Assembly (NCBI RefSeq): GCF_000308675.1
Contig: NZ_BAGE01000127.1
Location: forward strand, 37,481-101,480
DNA: 64,000 nucleotides
From: Nocardia paucivorans NBRC 100373
GTDB taxonomy: Bacteria; Actinomycetota; Actinomycetes; Mycobacteriales; Mycobacteriaceae
Reading direction: 5' to 3'
Shown: positions 34,716-42,633 of the stretch, piece after piece
How positions within the stretch are numbered: the stretch's first letter is position 1
Layout of the letters: each line of letters begins with the position of its first letter
Translations under genes and position numbers: made by a program
The notes under the pieces: model-generated
What the model saw: the letters and a program-made list of their open reading frames with translations, nothing else
Told to the model about the DNA's origin: nothing
Database searches by the model: none

Positions 34716-34757
34716 CCACGGACGTACCGACAGCAGCGCCGGTACGTCCGTGGTTTT
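34716..34757. terminator. bidirectional rho-independent terminator between convergent genes
   Basis: Perfect 14-bp arms CCACGGACGTACCG (34716-34729) and CGGTACGTCCGTGG (34740-34753), 10-base loop, followed by TTTT on the plus strand. It sits between the monooxygenase (stop 34694) and the MerR gene (stop 34759). Confidence 0.9.
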
Positions 34758-34758
34758 C

Positions 34759-35103
34759 CTACCGCGGCTCCAATAGTCCCAGCAGTGTTTCGCGTCGCCG
34801 GGTGAGTCGGTCGACCGCGGCGTCGATTGCCCGCACCTCCCGACGCAGGATGTCGTCGACTTCCGTGCAGAGCTCGACCCGTGGTTCGTCACCGTGCACG
34901 CAGGGCAGCAAAGACCTGATCGTCTCGGTGTTCAGGCCGGCCTCGAGCAGGAGCCGGATTCTGCGGACCACCTCGACGGCCTCATCGCTGTAGTCGCGGT
35001 AACCGTTGGAGCGGCGGGTCGACTCCAGTAGTCCCTGCTGCTCGTAATAGCGCAGCAGCCGTGCCGGGACCGCGGTTCTTCTCGACAGTTCACCGATCCG
35101 CAT
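34759..35103 (-). CDS. MerR-family transcriptional regulator, 114 aa
   Basis: MRIGELSRRTAVPARLLRYYEQQGLLESTRRSNGYRDYSDEAVEVV is a canonical MerR winged HTH. An antiparallel dimer helix and a tail with two Cys (CVHGDEPRVELC, about 68-79) follow. This is the short effector-less type with possible redox or metal sensing. The gene diverges from a class IV aminotransferase-like gene whose promoter contains the MerR-type operator. Confidence 0.9.
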   Translation of the reverse strand: MRIGELSRRTAVPARLLRYYEQQGLLESTRRSNGYRDYSDEAVEVVRRIRLLLEAGLNTETIRSLLPCVHGDEPRVELCTEVDDILRREVRAIDAAVDRLTRRRETLLGLLEPR

Positions 35104-35130
35104 CGTCTCACCCCTGGCACCGATTCCGAG

Positions 35131-35161
35131 TTGACCTTGACATGGATGTCAAAGTTTACGT
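35131..35161 (+). promoter_or_regulatory. MerR-type promoter and operator for the aminotransferase-like gene
   Basis: The -35 element TTGACC (35131-35136) and -10-like TTACGT (35156-35161) are 19 bp apart, the over-long spacing typical of MerR-activated promoters. Between them TTGACAT-GG-ATGTCAA (35137-35152, arms from 35137) forms a perfect palindrome. Transcription would start about at the ATG 35169. Confidence 0.75.
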
Positions 35162-35168
35162 TCGGGAC

Positions 35169-35975
35169 ATGACTGCTCGATATCCCACTCTGATGGACGG
35201 CGTCCCCGCCGACCCGGACACCCTGCCCGCTCTCGCATTCGCCGGATTCGCGCACTTCACGGCCATGCAGGTCCGTGCGGGCGGAATACGCGGCCTCGAC
35301 CTACACCTTCACCGACTGCGCTCGGCCTCCCGGACACTCTTCGGTGCGGAACTACCGGACGAACACGTTCGACAACATCTACGGGAAGCATTGTCGACGG
35401 CACCGGCGGATCTGTCGGCGACGGTGACGATCTTCGACTCGAACGGCGAGTTCACCACCCCCGACCGGCCGCCGTCCCTGCACACACTGATTCGAACCGG
35501 ACCCCCGTCCACCGGCCCGACCGGACCGTTGGCATTGGCGCTGTTCGAACACGAACGGTTCATGCCCGAGATCAAACACGTCGGTGAGGGCGCCAAGACA
35601 TTCTTCATGCGTCGCGCCCGAGCCACCGGATTCGACGATGCCGCGTTCACGGACCGCCACGGCAGGCTCACCGAGGCATCCATCTGGAACCTGGCGTTCT
35701 TCGACGGCGACACCGTCGTCTGGCCCGAGGCGGAAATCCTCACCGGAACCACCTTGGGCATCGTGCGCCGTCGGCTGATCGAGATCGGTGTGCCGCAGGA
35801 CACCCGACCCATCACTCCGGATACGGTGGGCCGGTTCGATGCGGCGGTGGTCATGAACTCCTGGACACCGGGCATAGCCGTCCACCGTATCGGCGACACC
35901 TCGTTGCCGGTGCGGCCCGACCTGGTCGGGATACTGCACGACGCGTATACGGCCGAACCACTCGTCCGACCATAA
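35169..35975 (+). CDS. aminotransferase class IV-like protein (PabC/BCAT superfamily)
   Basis: ATG 35169 is chosen because the in-frame ATG 35142 lies inside the MerR operator. The message is then leaderless. The 268 residues carry the fold-type IV pattern: FAHFTAMQVRAGGIRGLDLHLHRL (Arg/His region), the PLP-lysine candidate K136 in MPEIKHVGEG, FTDRHGRLTEASIWNLAFFD and VWPEAEILTGTTLGIVRRRL. Relatives act as aminodeoxychorismate lyase or branched-chain/D-amino-acid transaminases. Unusually it is under a MerR regulator. Confidence 0.8.
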   Translation: MTARYPTLMDGVPADPDTLPALAFAGFAHFTAMQVRAGGIRGLDLHLHRLRSASRTLFGAELPDEHVRQHLREALSTAPADLSATVTIFDSNGEFTTPDRPPSLHTLIRTGPPSTGPTGPLALALFEHERFMPEIKHVGEGAKTFFMRRARATGFDDAAFTDRHGRLTEASIWNLAFFDGDTVVWPEAEILTGTTLGIVRRRLIEIGVPQDTRPITPDTVGRFDAAVVMNSWTPGIAVHRIGDTSLPVRPDLVGILHDAYTAEPLVRP

Positions 35976-36300
35976 CGGTGCCTCATCGATGCGGTGTCGC
36001 ATCGACCGTTGCCATTGTTGCCGACAGCGAGGACGACCCCGTCGCTGCGCAACCCGAGGGTATGTGTCGATCCGGCGGTGACGGCCACGACGTCGCGCCA
36101 TGTACTTACGCCGTACTCCGGTGTCGAGGGAATCCCGCCGTCACCACCGAACCATCAGGGCGCACGCCGACGGAGTGGCAACGGCCGGCGGCGATCGCCG
36201 ATCGCGTGTACCCCGAAGCCGAAGGTGACGTGGTCGTTTCGATCATCGGATTCGAGTCCACTCGGAGATGTATGTCGGTTTCGCCGTCGCCGGTGGCCAT
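35976..36300 (-). pseudogene. remnant of an RCC1-repeat protein
   Basis: Two adjoining minus frames contain consecutive RCC1 blades: AIAAGRCHSVGVRPDGSVVT (about 36130-36190) and, one frame over, VAVTAGSTHTLGLRSDGVVL with AVGNNGNGRCD (35990-36090). The joint reads WRDV across the shift near 36105. The rest of the propeller is missing at both ends; the aminotransferase stop codon limits one side. No start codon context was found. Confidence 0.65.
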
Positions 36301-36359
36301 CGCCGTATGCGTGGCGTGCGGAGATTCTCGGCTGTACTCGGTGACATGCCTTGTCAGCG

Positions 36360-36403
36360 TAACTCTGGAATAACTCTGGAATAACTCTGGAGTAACTCTG
36401 GAT
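36360..36403 (+). repeat. four tandem 11-bp repeats
   Basis: TAACTCTGGAA occurs at 36360 and 36371, TAACTCTGGAG at 36382 and TAACTCTGGAT at 36393, with no gaps. The array lies between two gene remnants and could be slippage debris or a binding array. Confidence 0.85.
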
Positions 36404-36439
36404 TGCCGGTGAAAGGTTCGACGCCGGTACCGGCTTCAC

Positions 36440-36620
36440 CCTGATCGGCCCAACGCCTACCTGCGCCTCGCGACCGGTATCACCGACGACCCCGAGGGCG
36501 AGAAGCAACTCGTAGCCGAGTTCGGGTACCTACCCTTGGCCCTGGCCGCAGCCGCAGCGGCGATCGGGACTTCGACAGCGACTACGAGTTTCTGTCGACA
36601 CCCGTTTCGAGTGTGACCAC
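36440..36620 (+). pseudogene. remnant of a STAND/NB-ARC-type NTPase gene
   Basis: A plus frame reads AYLRLATGITDDPEGEKQLV, AEFGYLPLALAAAAAAIG, and one frame over DFDSDYEFLST. The pattern YLPLALA.AAA.I is the helical end of the NB-ARC (GLPLAL) module in actinomycete TPR-STAND regulators. Only some 50 codons survive, and they overlap the 3' end of the minus-strand esterase. Confidence 0.55.
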
Positions 36621-37595
36621 TGGACGTCCGTGGGGCGACGGTTGGTGGGTGAACGCCTTCCGGAGGGCGGCCGCTGCTTCGCTTCGCGCTTTCGCGCTGT
36701 CGTCGAAGGGGAGTCGGATGAATTCATGGATCATTCCGAGGTAACGGCTGACGGTAACCGGGACACCTGCCGCCTCCAACCGTCGGCCGTACTCTTCGCC
36801 TTCGTCCCGCAATGCGTCGTACTGAGCGGTTATGAGGAGTGTCGGGGGGAGCCCGGCCAGGTCGGGGGCGAGTAAGGGGGAGACTCGGGGGTCGAGCTTC
36901 TCCTCTTCGGTGGTCAGGTAATTGTCCATGAACCAGTGTTGGGTGGCCCTGCTGATATTGCCGTACTTGCCCGCGTACTCGCGGATGGAGTAATTCGTTC
37001 TCCGGAAATCGAGATCGGGATAGATCAACAACTGGAAGACCAGAACCGGACCGCCGTGATCTCTTGCCATCCGCGCGACAACCGTCGCCAGGTTACCTCC
37101 GGCGCTGTCACCGCCGACAGCGATCCGAACCGGATCACCGCCTATGTCGGCAGCATGATCGGCTACCCACTGTGTCGCGGCGAAGCAGACATCAGGTGCT
37201 GCCGGGAATTTTCGTTCCGGTGCTCTTGGGTAATCGACGGAAACCACGATCGATTCGGCCCCGTTCGCTAGGCCCCGACACAAACCATCGTGGGTGTCCA
37301 GATCGCCGAGCACGAACCCGCCGCCGTGAAAGAACATCAATATCGGGAAGGGATGCTCGCCCTCCGGGGTGTAGATCCGAATCCGGATATCTTCATCCGC
37401 CAGGGGGAGCATGCGGTCCTCAACGTGAGCAACGGTTTCGGGTTCGCCCAGTAGAGCGGTCCCTCTGCGCATCCCTTCGCGTGCCTGTTCGATGGAGAAC
37501 GTATGTAGCTCACCGAAATTGAAACGGGCGAGTCGATCCAAATACGCCTCGACCTGCGGGTGCAACGAGATCCGGTCTTCTGTTTTTTCTATCAC
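36582..37595 (-). CDS. HSL-family alpha/beta hydrolase (esterase/lipase)
   Basis: The first in-frame codon of the open frame is TTG 37610, inside an operator. GTG 37595 fits a leaderless start six or seven bases after a -10-like CACCAT, so I use it (337 residues). Hormone-sensitive-lipase signatures: HGGGFVLGDLDTHD (oxyanion hole), VDYPRAPERKFPAA, GGDSAGGNLA (Ser), LITAQYDALRDEGEEYG (Asp) and GMIHEFIRLP (His). It hydrolyses short or medium acyl esters. It diverges from a MerR regulator that probably activates it. Confidence 0.9.
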   Translation of the reverse strand: MIEKTEDRISLHPQVEAYLDRLARFNFGELHTFSIEQAREGMRRGTALLGEPETVAHVEDRMLPLADEDIRIRIYTPEGEHPFPILMFFHGGGFVLGDLDTHDGLCRGLANGAESIVVSVDYPRAPERKFPAAPDVCFAATQWVADHAADIGGDPVRIAVGGDSAGGNLATVVARMARDHGGPVLVFQLLIYPDLDFRRTNYSIREYAGKYGNISRATQHWFMDNYLTTEEEKLDPRVSPLLAPDLAGLPPTLLITAQYDALRDEGEEYGRRLEAAGVPVTVSRYLGMIHEFIRLPFDDSAKARSEAAAALRKAFTHQPSPHGRPVVTLETGVDRNS

Positions 37596-37601
37596 GCGCC
37601 T

Positions 37602-37632
37602 ATGGTGCAACTTGAAGCACGGTTCAAGTCAA
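37602..37632 (-). promoter_or_regulatory. MerR-type promoter/operator of the esterase
   Basis: On the minus strand -35 TTGACT (37632-37627), a 19-base spacer and -10-like CACCAT (37607-37602). The spacer holds ACTTGAA-N6-TTCAAGT (37610-37629), a 7-bp-arm palindrome. The geometry matches MerR-activated promoters. Confidence 0.65.
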
Positions 37633-37645
37633 GGAGTAATCGGAC

Positions 37646-38056
37646 ATGACATCGTTGGATATCGCTGAGGTCGCCGAACGGACCGGGCTGGCCCCGTCCG
37701 CGTTGCGGTTCTATGAGAAGCGGGGGCTCATAAAATCCGACGGTCGTAACGGATTACGTCGGACATACCATCCGGATGTACTCGCTCGGCTGGCTCTGGT
37801 GACCTGTGCACGCTCGGCGGGATTCACCATCGCGCAGATTGCCAGGTTCCTGACTGCCACCCCCCAGGATGCCGAACTCCGTGCTCACTTGGCCTCCCGG
37901 GCCGAGCAACTGGATGAAGATATCGCCCGCCTGACCAGAATGCGAGATGGCTTGCGCCACACAGTCACCTGCACTCATCAACCGTTGATCGACTGCCCTG
38001 AATTCCAACGCATTTTCGCCGGCCCGAAAGCCGGGACAGCGGACACCTCCGCATAG
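37646..38056 (+). CDS. MerR-family transcriptional regulator, 136 aa
   Basis: ATG 37646 with AAGGAG upstream. HTH: LDIAEVAERTGLAPSALRFYEKRGLIKSDGRNGLRRTYHPDVLARL (5-50). A long dimerisation helix is followed by a C-terminal TCTHQPLIDCPEFQRIF with two Cys and a His, resembling the metal- or redox-binding tails of CueR/SoxR relatives. It diverges from the HSL-type esterase and likely controls it through the palindrome between them. Confidence 0.9.
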   Translation: MTSLDIAEVAERTGLAPSALRFYEKRGLIKSDGRNGLRRTYHPDVLARLALVTCARSAGFTIAQIARFLTATPQDAELRAHLASRAEQLDEDIARLTRMRDGLRHTVTCTHQPLIDCPEFQRIFAGPKAGTADTSA

Positions 38057-38111
38057 CCGTGCTGTCGCGAACGACCCGGTGGTAGTGCCCACCGGCCTTT
38101 TGTCGAACATG

Positions 38112-38392
38112 CACCGATGCCGGCTCCTCGGAGGCCATCACGAACGGTCCCGAACGGCGGTGACGACTGCGCTGTGATTTACGTCGCCGGGGAGGCCGAG
38201 GTCCGTTCGGGCGAGGTCGACCGTTGTGGTTGTGGCGTTTCCGAATTCGCTCGCCAGGGATCGGGCCCGGTTCATATCGCGGGCGGCGAAGGTGGGGAGT
38301 GCGGGGTATGGTCGGCGCAGGGTGCGCGCTGCCTCCGAGCCCACCACACCGGAGCCGCCGACGATCGGCACCGATGATTTTTCGTGGGGCAT
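38112..38392 (-). pseudogene. 5' remnant of a saccharopine-dehydrogenase-like gene
   Basis: From ATG 38392 the frame reads MPHEKSSVPIVGGSGVVGSE, AARTLRRPYPALPTFAARDM and NRARSLASEFGNATTTTVDL, the NAD(P)-binding N-terminus of saccharopine-dehydrogenase-like proteins (GGSGVVG..., ARD). It stops after about 84 residues where at least 250 more are expected. The downstream part is gone. Confidence 0.6.
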
Positions 38393-38645
38393 GGCCGAGC
38401 TCTACCGGCGAATCGACGACCGCCGGACCGAAGAACTTCTTCGAGCCCTCGTCCACGCACCGCAGTGCCTGGACGCCATCGCCCGACTCGTCAGCGTCGC
38501 CAATCTCACCGCCCTGATCACCGACGGGGTCGATCCGAAGCCCGAGTGGGCTCGCCCCGCGAGCGGGATCGGCTCGGTCACACCGTTTTGTCGCCCGGCA
38601 GCGATATGGTGCCCGTTCGAAGGAGTCGTCCCCACCCTGCTGTGA
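38391..38645 (+). CDS. short hypothetical ORF, 84 aa, overlapping start with the opposite remnant
   Basis: ATG 38391 shares two bases with the minus-strand ATG of the dehydrogenase remnant. It encodes MAELYRRIDDRRTEELLRAL, VHAPQCLDAIARLVSVANL and a less regular tail. The first 65 residues have coding-type codon use. It may be the 5' stump of another lost gene rather than a functional protein. Confidence 0.35.
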   Translation: MAELYRRIDDRRTEELLRALVHAPQCLDAIARLVSVANLTALITDGVDPKPEWARPASGIGSVTPFCRPAAIWCPFEGVVPTLL

Positions 38646-38726
38646 AGGCGTTGTACGGATTGTCCCTGCCGTATGGCATGGTGCGGCGGTACGAATGCGG
38701 CACAGGGCAAAGCGAGGAGTTCGACG

Positions 38727-39813
38727 ATGACGGGGGTCTGGGACGAGGTGGGCGTGTTGGAGCTCGCCCGAAAGTTGCGAGCGGCGAATACCGGGGGATG
38801 GCGTGAATCCGATCTGCGCACGGTCATCGGCGATCTCGGCCTGCAGTGGCACGACACCGACACCGGGCCCCTGCCGTCCCGGGGGGGCGGAACCGGAAAC
38901 GGCGCGGAGCGCCCCACGACTGTGTCCCACCGGCCGCTTCGAGAAGGACTATGCGCACGGCGGCGAGGAGTACGTGGGACTGCATGTGCCCATAGCGTTT
39001 TCCGGAGACGGTCCCGCCGACAAGGCTCGGGCTTTCAGAGCAGCGGCGGCCGTCCTGACCGAGGAGTTCGGCGACGCCCCCATCATGGGTGTGTACGGTG
39101 ATCCCGGCCCGTTCTACAACCCCCCGCCATTGTGGGGCAGCCCTTTCCTGCGCTGGCGCGATCAGGACAACTCCCTCGAACTGCACGCCGGGGAACACGG
39201 TCCCGAACTGCTTCTCCAGCCGACGGGTCCGGTGGAGAACTGGTTCTGGCGCCAAGGCCACGGCGAGAACTATGCCCTCGGCGGCTTCTTCGGCACGCGC
39301 CGTGATCCCGCCAACGCGGGCCTGGGTATTCCCGGCGGCCGGCGAACCGAGGACTGGGATGTCTTCACCATCACCCTCGGCAACTTCCTCCGCACCCTCC
39401 CGGCCGAAACCCATGCCCTGGGTATCGAACTCGGCTTGGGTATTCACGCTCGAGTGCCCGGCACCCACGGTCCGATCCTCTTCCTGCTCTCCTGCCGCGA
39501 CCGATTGGAAATCGCCTACGACACCGAGCCGCTCGGCGAGCTCGACGAGAACGTCCCCGACCCGCTCACCTTCGGTTGGACCCCGTACCCCTCGGGTGCG
39601 GCCGTGGTGGACAACTGGTTCGACGCCACCCACCACTCGGGCTCCTTCGGCATCGGTGAGGTGGACGGTCGGGCGCTGGCGACCATGCTGGTCGACACCC
39701 TGCGCGCCCTGGGTGTGAGCTCCCCGAAGGATCTCGGTCTGGCCGACCATTCCCAACGCGTCGGCGATTATTACGTCCACTACTACGGCCTGACCCTCCG
39801 GGAGAACCCGTAG
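38727..39813 (+). pseudogene. DUF6301-type gene with a one-base frameshift in a G7 run
   Basis: ATG 38727 has GAGGAG upstream and reads MTGVWDEVGVLELARKLRAA, NTGGWRESDLRTVIGDLGLQ. After the seven Gs at 38881-38887 the frame changes, and the rest follows intact for over 300 codons (RFEKDYAHGGEEYVGLHVPI ... VGDYYVHYYGLTLRENP). Removing one G joins both. The N-terminal ELARKLRA...W and later AFRAAAAVLTEEFGDAP match DUF6301-like proteins of Nocardia and Streptomyces, which have no known function. A sequencing error would make this a normal 361-residue gene. Confidence 0.65.
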
Positions 39814-39879
39814 CCGCCCCGGCGGTGAAGATTGCTTCACAGGCGAGACGCGCAGCCGAAGATGGGTGGCCGATGACGA

Positions 39880-40080
39880 TTGTTCGTGGGCGCCGATCTG
39901 TATACGGCATGGCCGGCGAACGCCGAGCTCCGAGGAGCAGATCTGAGCCGCGCCGACCTCCGTGAAGTGCGTGGACGTGGTTGTCGTGCCCGGTATGTGA
40001 GCTTCCGGGGCGCGGATTTGTGGCGCGCCGACCTGCATGAGGTTGCCTCCGATGTGGTCGGTTCGTGCTCGTGTCTCGAT
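39880..40080 (+). pseudogene. pentapeptide-repeat fragment
   Basis: One plus frame shows FVGADLYTAWPANAELRGAD, LSRADLREV and VSFRGADLWRADLHEV, i.e. A(D/N)LxX pentapeptide repeats in a short run, then loses pattern. No credible start or end was found, so it is a fragment. The remainder of the gap to 40430 shows no recognisable gene. Confidence 0.4.
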
Positions 40081-40430
40081 CTCCTCACCCGGAACGACAG
40101 ATGGCTGTCGGTTCTGATCCGAGTTCGCGTCCGTCACACCGCGGCGCGGACATGTAGGTCATCACCTTGGTCCGGAACCCATCCGGCGGGTAGGGCGACC
40201 CCATCCGATCGTGCGACAGCCCATGTTCGGGTTGTTGTTTCCGTTTTCGGTCGGAGGGACACTTCAGGCATGGGTCGTGGATATCGCCTACCGCAGAGCT
40301 CACTCTGTCGCGTCGAGAGGTCCGTCGGGTGCTTCTTCCCGGTCGGTGTGGGGTGCCGCCCGATGCTCGACGGTGTCGTGCCGCGTGCCGCGGCGATGAA
40401 TAATGCCGCGGCGACCGGCGGGGGTGACCG

Positions 40431-41348
40431 ATGAACCCGAAGGCTCGTGCCTGGGACCTCGGGTACGCGGCCGGGTGGCGGCTGGTGCGCGTTATGCCGC
40501 AGCGGTGGGCGACCCGGCTGTTCGACCTCGCGGCCGATCGCGCGGCCCGTGACGGGGGGCCGGTCCAATTGCGGCGCAACCTGGCGCGGGTACTGTCCGT
40601 CGCACCGGAACAGGTACCCGATGATCTCGTGCGCGCGAGCCTGCGCTCCTACGCCCGCTACTGGTGCGAGGCATTTCGGCTACCGTCCATGGACCCGGCG
40701 TGGTTGACCGAACGCATCGAATCCTCGGCCACCGGCCTCGAACATATTCACGAGGCGGTCGAACGCGGACGCGGAGCGGTCCTGGCGTTGCCGCACAGCG
40801 GTAACTGGGACCTGGCGGGAGTCTGGCTGGTGCGGCGGGTGGGAACACCGACGGTGGTGGCCGAACGACTGAAACCGGAAGCATTGTTCCGGCGTTTCGT
40901 CCGTTTCCGGGAGGGGTTGGGTTTCGAGATCATCCCGCTCACCGGCGCTGCGACACCCCCGTTCCAGCAGTTGGCCGCACGGCTGCGGCAGGGGCGGATG
41001 GTCGGGCTGCTGGGGGAACGTGATCTGTCCGGCACCGGCGTGCCGGTCACTTTTTTCGGGGAACCGGCTCGTATGCCGGCCGGTCCGGCGCGGCTGGCCA
41101 TCGAGACCGGGGCCCCGTTGCTACCGGTGCATTGCTGGTTCACCCCCGATGGCTGGGGCTTCGATGTCGGCGCGCCGATCGATACCACCGGCGGAGTGCA
41201 GCACACCACCCAGACGCTGGCCAACCGGTTCGCCGACGGTATCGCCGCACATCCGGCCGACTGGCACATGCTGCAGCCGGTGTGGACCGCCGACCACCCC
41301 GACAACCGACGCGACCGCGAGCGTGCCCACAGCGATCCGGCGCGCTGA
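40431..41348 (+). CDS. phosphatidylinositol mannoside acyltransferase (PatA-like, LPLAT family)
   Basis: The 305 residues match the mycobacterial PIM acyltransferase PatA in length and motifs: the HX4D active site is H122-SGNW-D127 in LALPHSGNWDLAG, with the conserved Glu196 in GLLGERDLSG and FFGEPARMPAGPARLAIETGAPLLPV. The enzyme acylates the mannose of PIM2 at the inner face of the membrane. In mycobacteria and nocardiae patA normally sits between pgsA and pimA. Here it stands alone next to gene debris, so it may be a second copy with a changed role. Confidence 0.85.
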   Translation: MNPKARAWDLGYAAGWRLVRVMPQRWATRLFDLAADRAARDGGPVQLRRNLARVLSVAPEQVPDDLVRASLRSYARYWCEAFRLPSMDPAWLTERIESSATGLEHIHEAVERGRGAVLALPHSGNWDLAGVWLVRRVGTPTVVAERLKPEALFRRFVRFREGLGFEIIPLTGAATPPFQQLAARLRQGRMVGLLGERDLSGTGVPVTFFGEPARMPAGPARLAIETGAPLLPVHCWFTPDGWGFDVGAPIDTTGGVQHTTQTLANRFADGIAAHPADWHMLQPVWTADHPDNRRDRERAHSDPAR

Positions 41349-41456
41349 TCCGGAACCGAATCCGCCATATATTGTCGATGTGTCTCGTTGGCCGCAGACT
41401 GCTCCAGGTGTCCGAATAGGGCGTCCGGGGCAGTGATGTGAGGAGATGACACAACG

Positions 41457-41853
41457 ATGACGTATGAGGACAACGACAACCCGACCTCTTCAACCGGACC
41501 GGCCGGTATCGATCTCGAGCCCGTCGCCGTTTGGTTCGTCGACCGGTGATGTCATGGCCGATATCGGTTGGTCCGCCGCCTGGCCCTCGGCCGAGACATT
41601 CGGTTGGGTTCCCGACCCGGACGATGGGTATCTCGACGCCGACGCGGAGCTGTCCCGCTACGCGGACATCACGGGCGGGGTCTCGACGATCTGCCCCACT
41701 ACCAGGCCTTCGCTGTCTGGCGGCTCGTTTCCGAGCCGGGGCGATGGGGCAGCAGGACGTCGATCAGGACGTCGATATGGACGAGTTGTCGCGACTCCCG
41801 CGCGGCTCGCCGAAATCGCCCGCGAGATTCTGACCGGAAACAGGCCGATCTGA
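41457..41853 (+). pseudogene. multiply frameshifted small gene
   Basis: ATG 41457 (MTYEDNDNPTSSTGPAGIDL) is followed across three frames by MADIGWSAAWPSAETFGWVP, LDDLPHYQAFAVWRLVSEPG and LAEIAREILTGNRPI before TGA 41853. GACGTCGAT is repeated around 41757-41778 at one of the shifts. The family is not recognised. Coding-type composition shifts frame at least three times, so it is decayed. Confidence 0.45.
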
Positions 41854-41908
41854 GGTCGCGGCCGGCGCTCCACTCCGATGTGGTGCGGATCCGTCGTGAG
41901 CGCACAGC

Positions 41909-41939
41909 TTGACCTTGACACTGTGACAAGGCCTTGAGT
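41909..41939 (+). promoter_or_regulatory. MerR-type promoter of the HEAT operon
   Basis: -35 TTGACC (41909-41914), 19-base spacer, -10-like TTGAGT (41934-41939). The spacer region contains CCTTGACAC-T-GTGACAAGG (41913-41931), symmetric in 8 of 9 pairs. It is the third such element in the window and lies 5' of the operon that encodes a MerR-HEAT protein. Confidence 0.65.
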
Positions 41940-41962
41940 GGTCGACGAAGGAGGTGGTTGTC

Positions 41963-42601
41963 ATGAATACGACCAACCACGATGAGCCGAATACGCGGCT
42001 CGTCGACGCTCTTGCCGGCCCCGATTCCTCGACTCGCCTGCGCGCGGCACTCTCGGCCGGCACATCGGGTGACCCGCGTCTGTTGGAGACTCTCGTCGCT
42101 CGGTGCGCCGTCGAACCGGACTTCTTCGTCCGGGACATGCTGACCTGGGCGTTGTGCCGGTTGCCGGTCGAGATCACGGTGCTGAGACTGCTTGCGGAAC
42201 TGGGATCTGCCACGGCGCAGGCCCGCAGTCAGGCGCTGCACACCCTGTCCAAGATCGGCGACCGCGCCGCCTGGCCCGCGGTATCGGAGCTGCTGCACGA
42301 CGAGCACGACGAGGTCGCGCTCAGCGCGTGGCGGGCCGCCGTGGTGCTCGTTCCGGATGGGGCGGAGGCCGGGCTCGCCGCCGACCTGGTCACCGCGCTC
42401 GGACGGGGCGACCACCAGGTTCGGCTCGGTCTGAGTCGGGCGTTGGTGGCGCTCGGCGAGGCCGCCGCACCGGTTCTGGAAATCGCGGCCGCGAGTTCGG
42501 ACCCGCAGGTTCGCGCGCATGCGCAGGCCACCGAGCACCTGCTCCGTGACCCCGACAGCGGGTTCGCTCTCTCGGTCGAGACGGCCAAGGTGTCTCCGTG
42601 A
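41963..42601 (+). CDS. HEAT-repeat protein, 212 aa
   Basis: ATG 41963 follows AAGGAGG by seven bases. The protein consists of helical HEAT/PBS-lyase-type repeats: TRLRAALSAGTSGDPRLLET, AQARSQALHTLSKIGDRAAW, DEVALSAWRAAVVLVPDGAE and QVRLGLSRALVALGEAAAPV. It sits 32 bases before the MerR-HEAT gene in the same operon. The two proteins share the repeat type, so they may bind each other. Confidence 0.8.
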   Translation: MNTTNHDEPNTRLVDALAGPDSSTRLRAALSAGTSGDPRLLETLVARCAVEPDFFVRDMLTWALCRLPVEITVLRLLAELGSATAQARSQALHTLSKIGDRAAWPAVSELLHDEHDEVALSAWRAAVVLVPDGAEAGLAADLVTALGRGDHQVRLGLSRALVALGEAAAPVLEIAAASSDPQVRAHAQATEHLLRDPDSGFALSVETAKVSP

Positions 42602-42633
42602 CCGGCCCGGACATATAGCAGGAAGGCGATGGA

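Noticed and set aside
35137..35152. ATG 35142 as start of the aminotransferase-like gene
   Set aside because: It lies in the middle of the MerR palindrome and upstream of the expected transcription start.
36360..36403. The 11-bp tandem repeats as a CRISPR-like array
   Set aside because: Repeats abut without spacers and are far too short.
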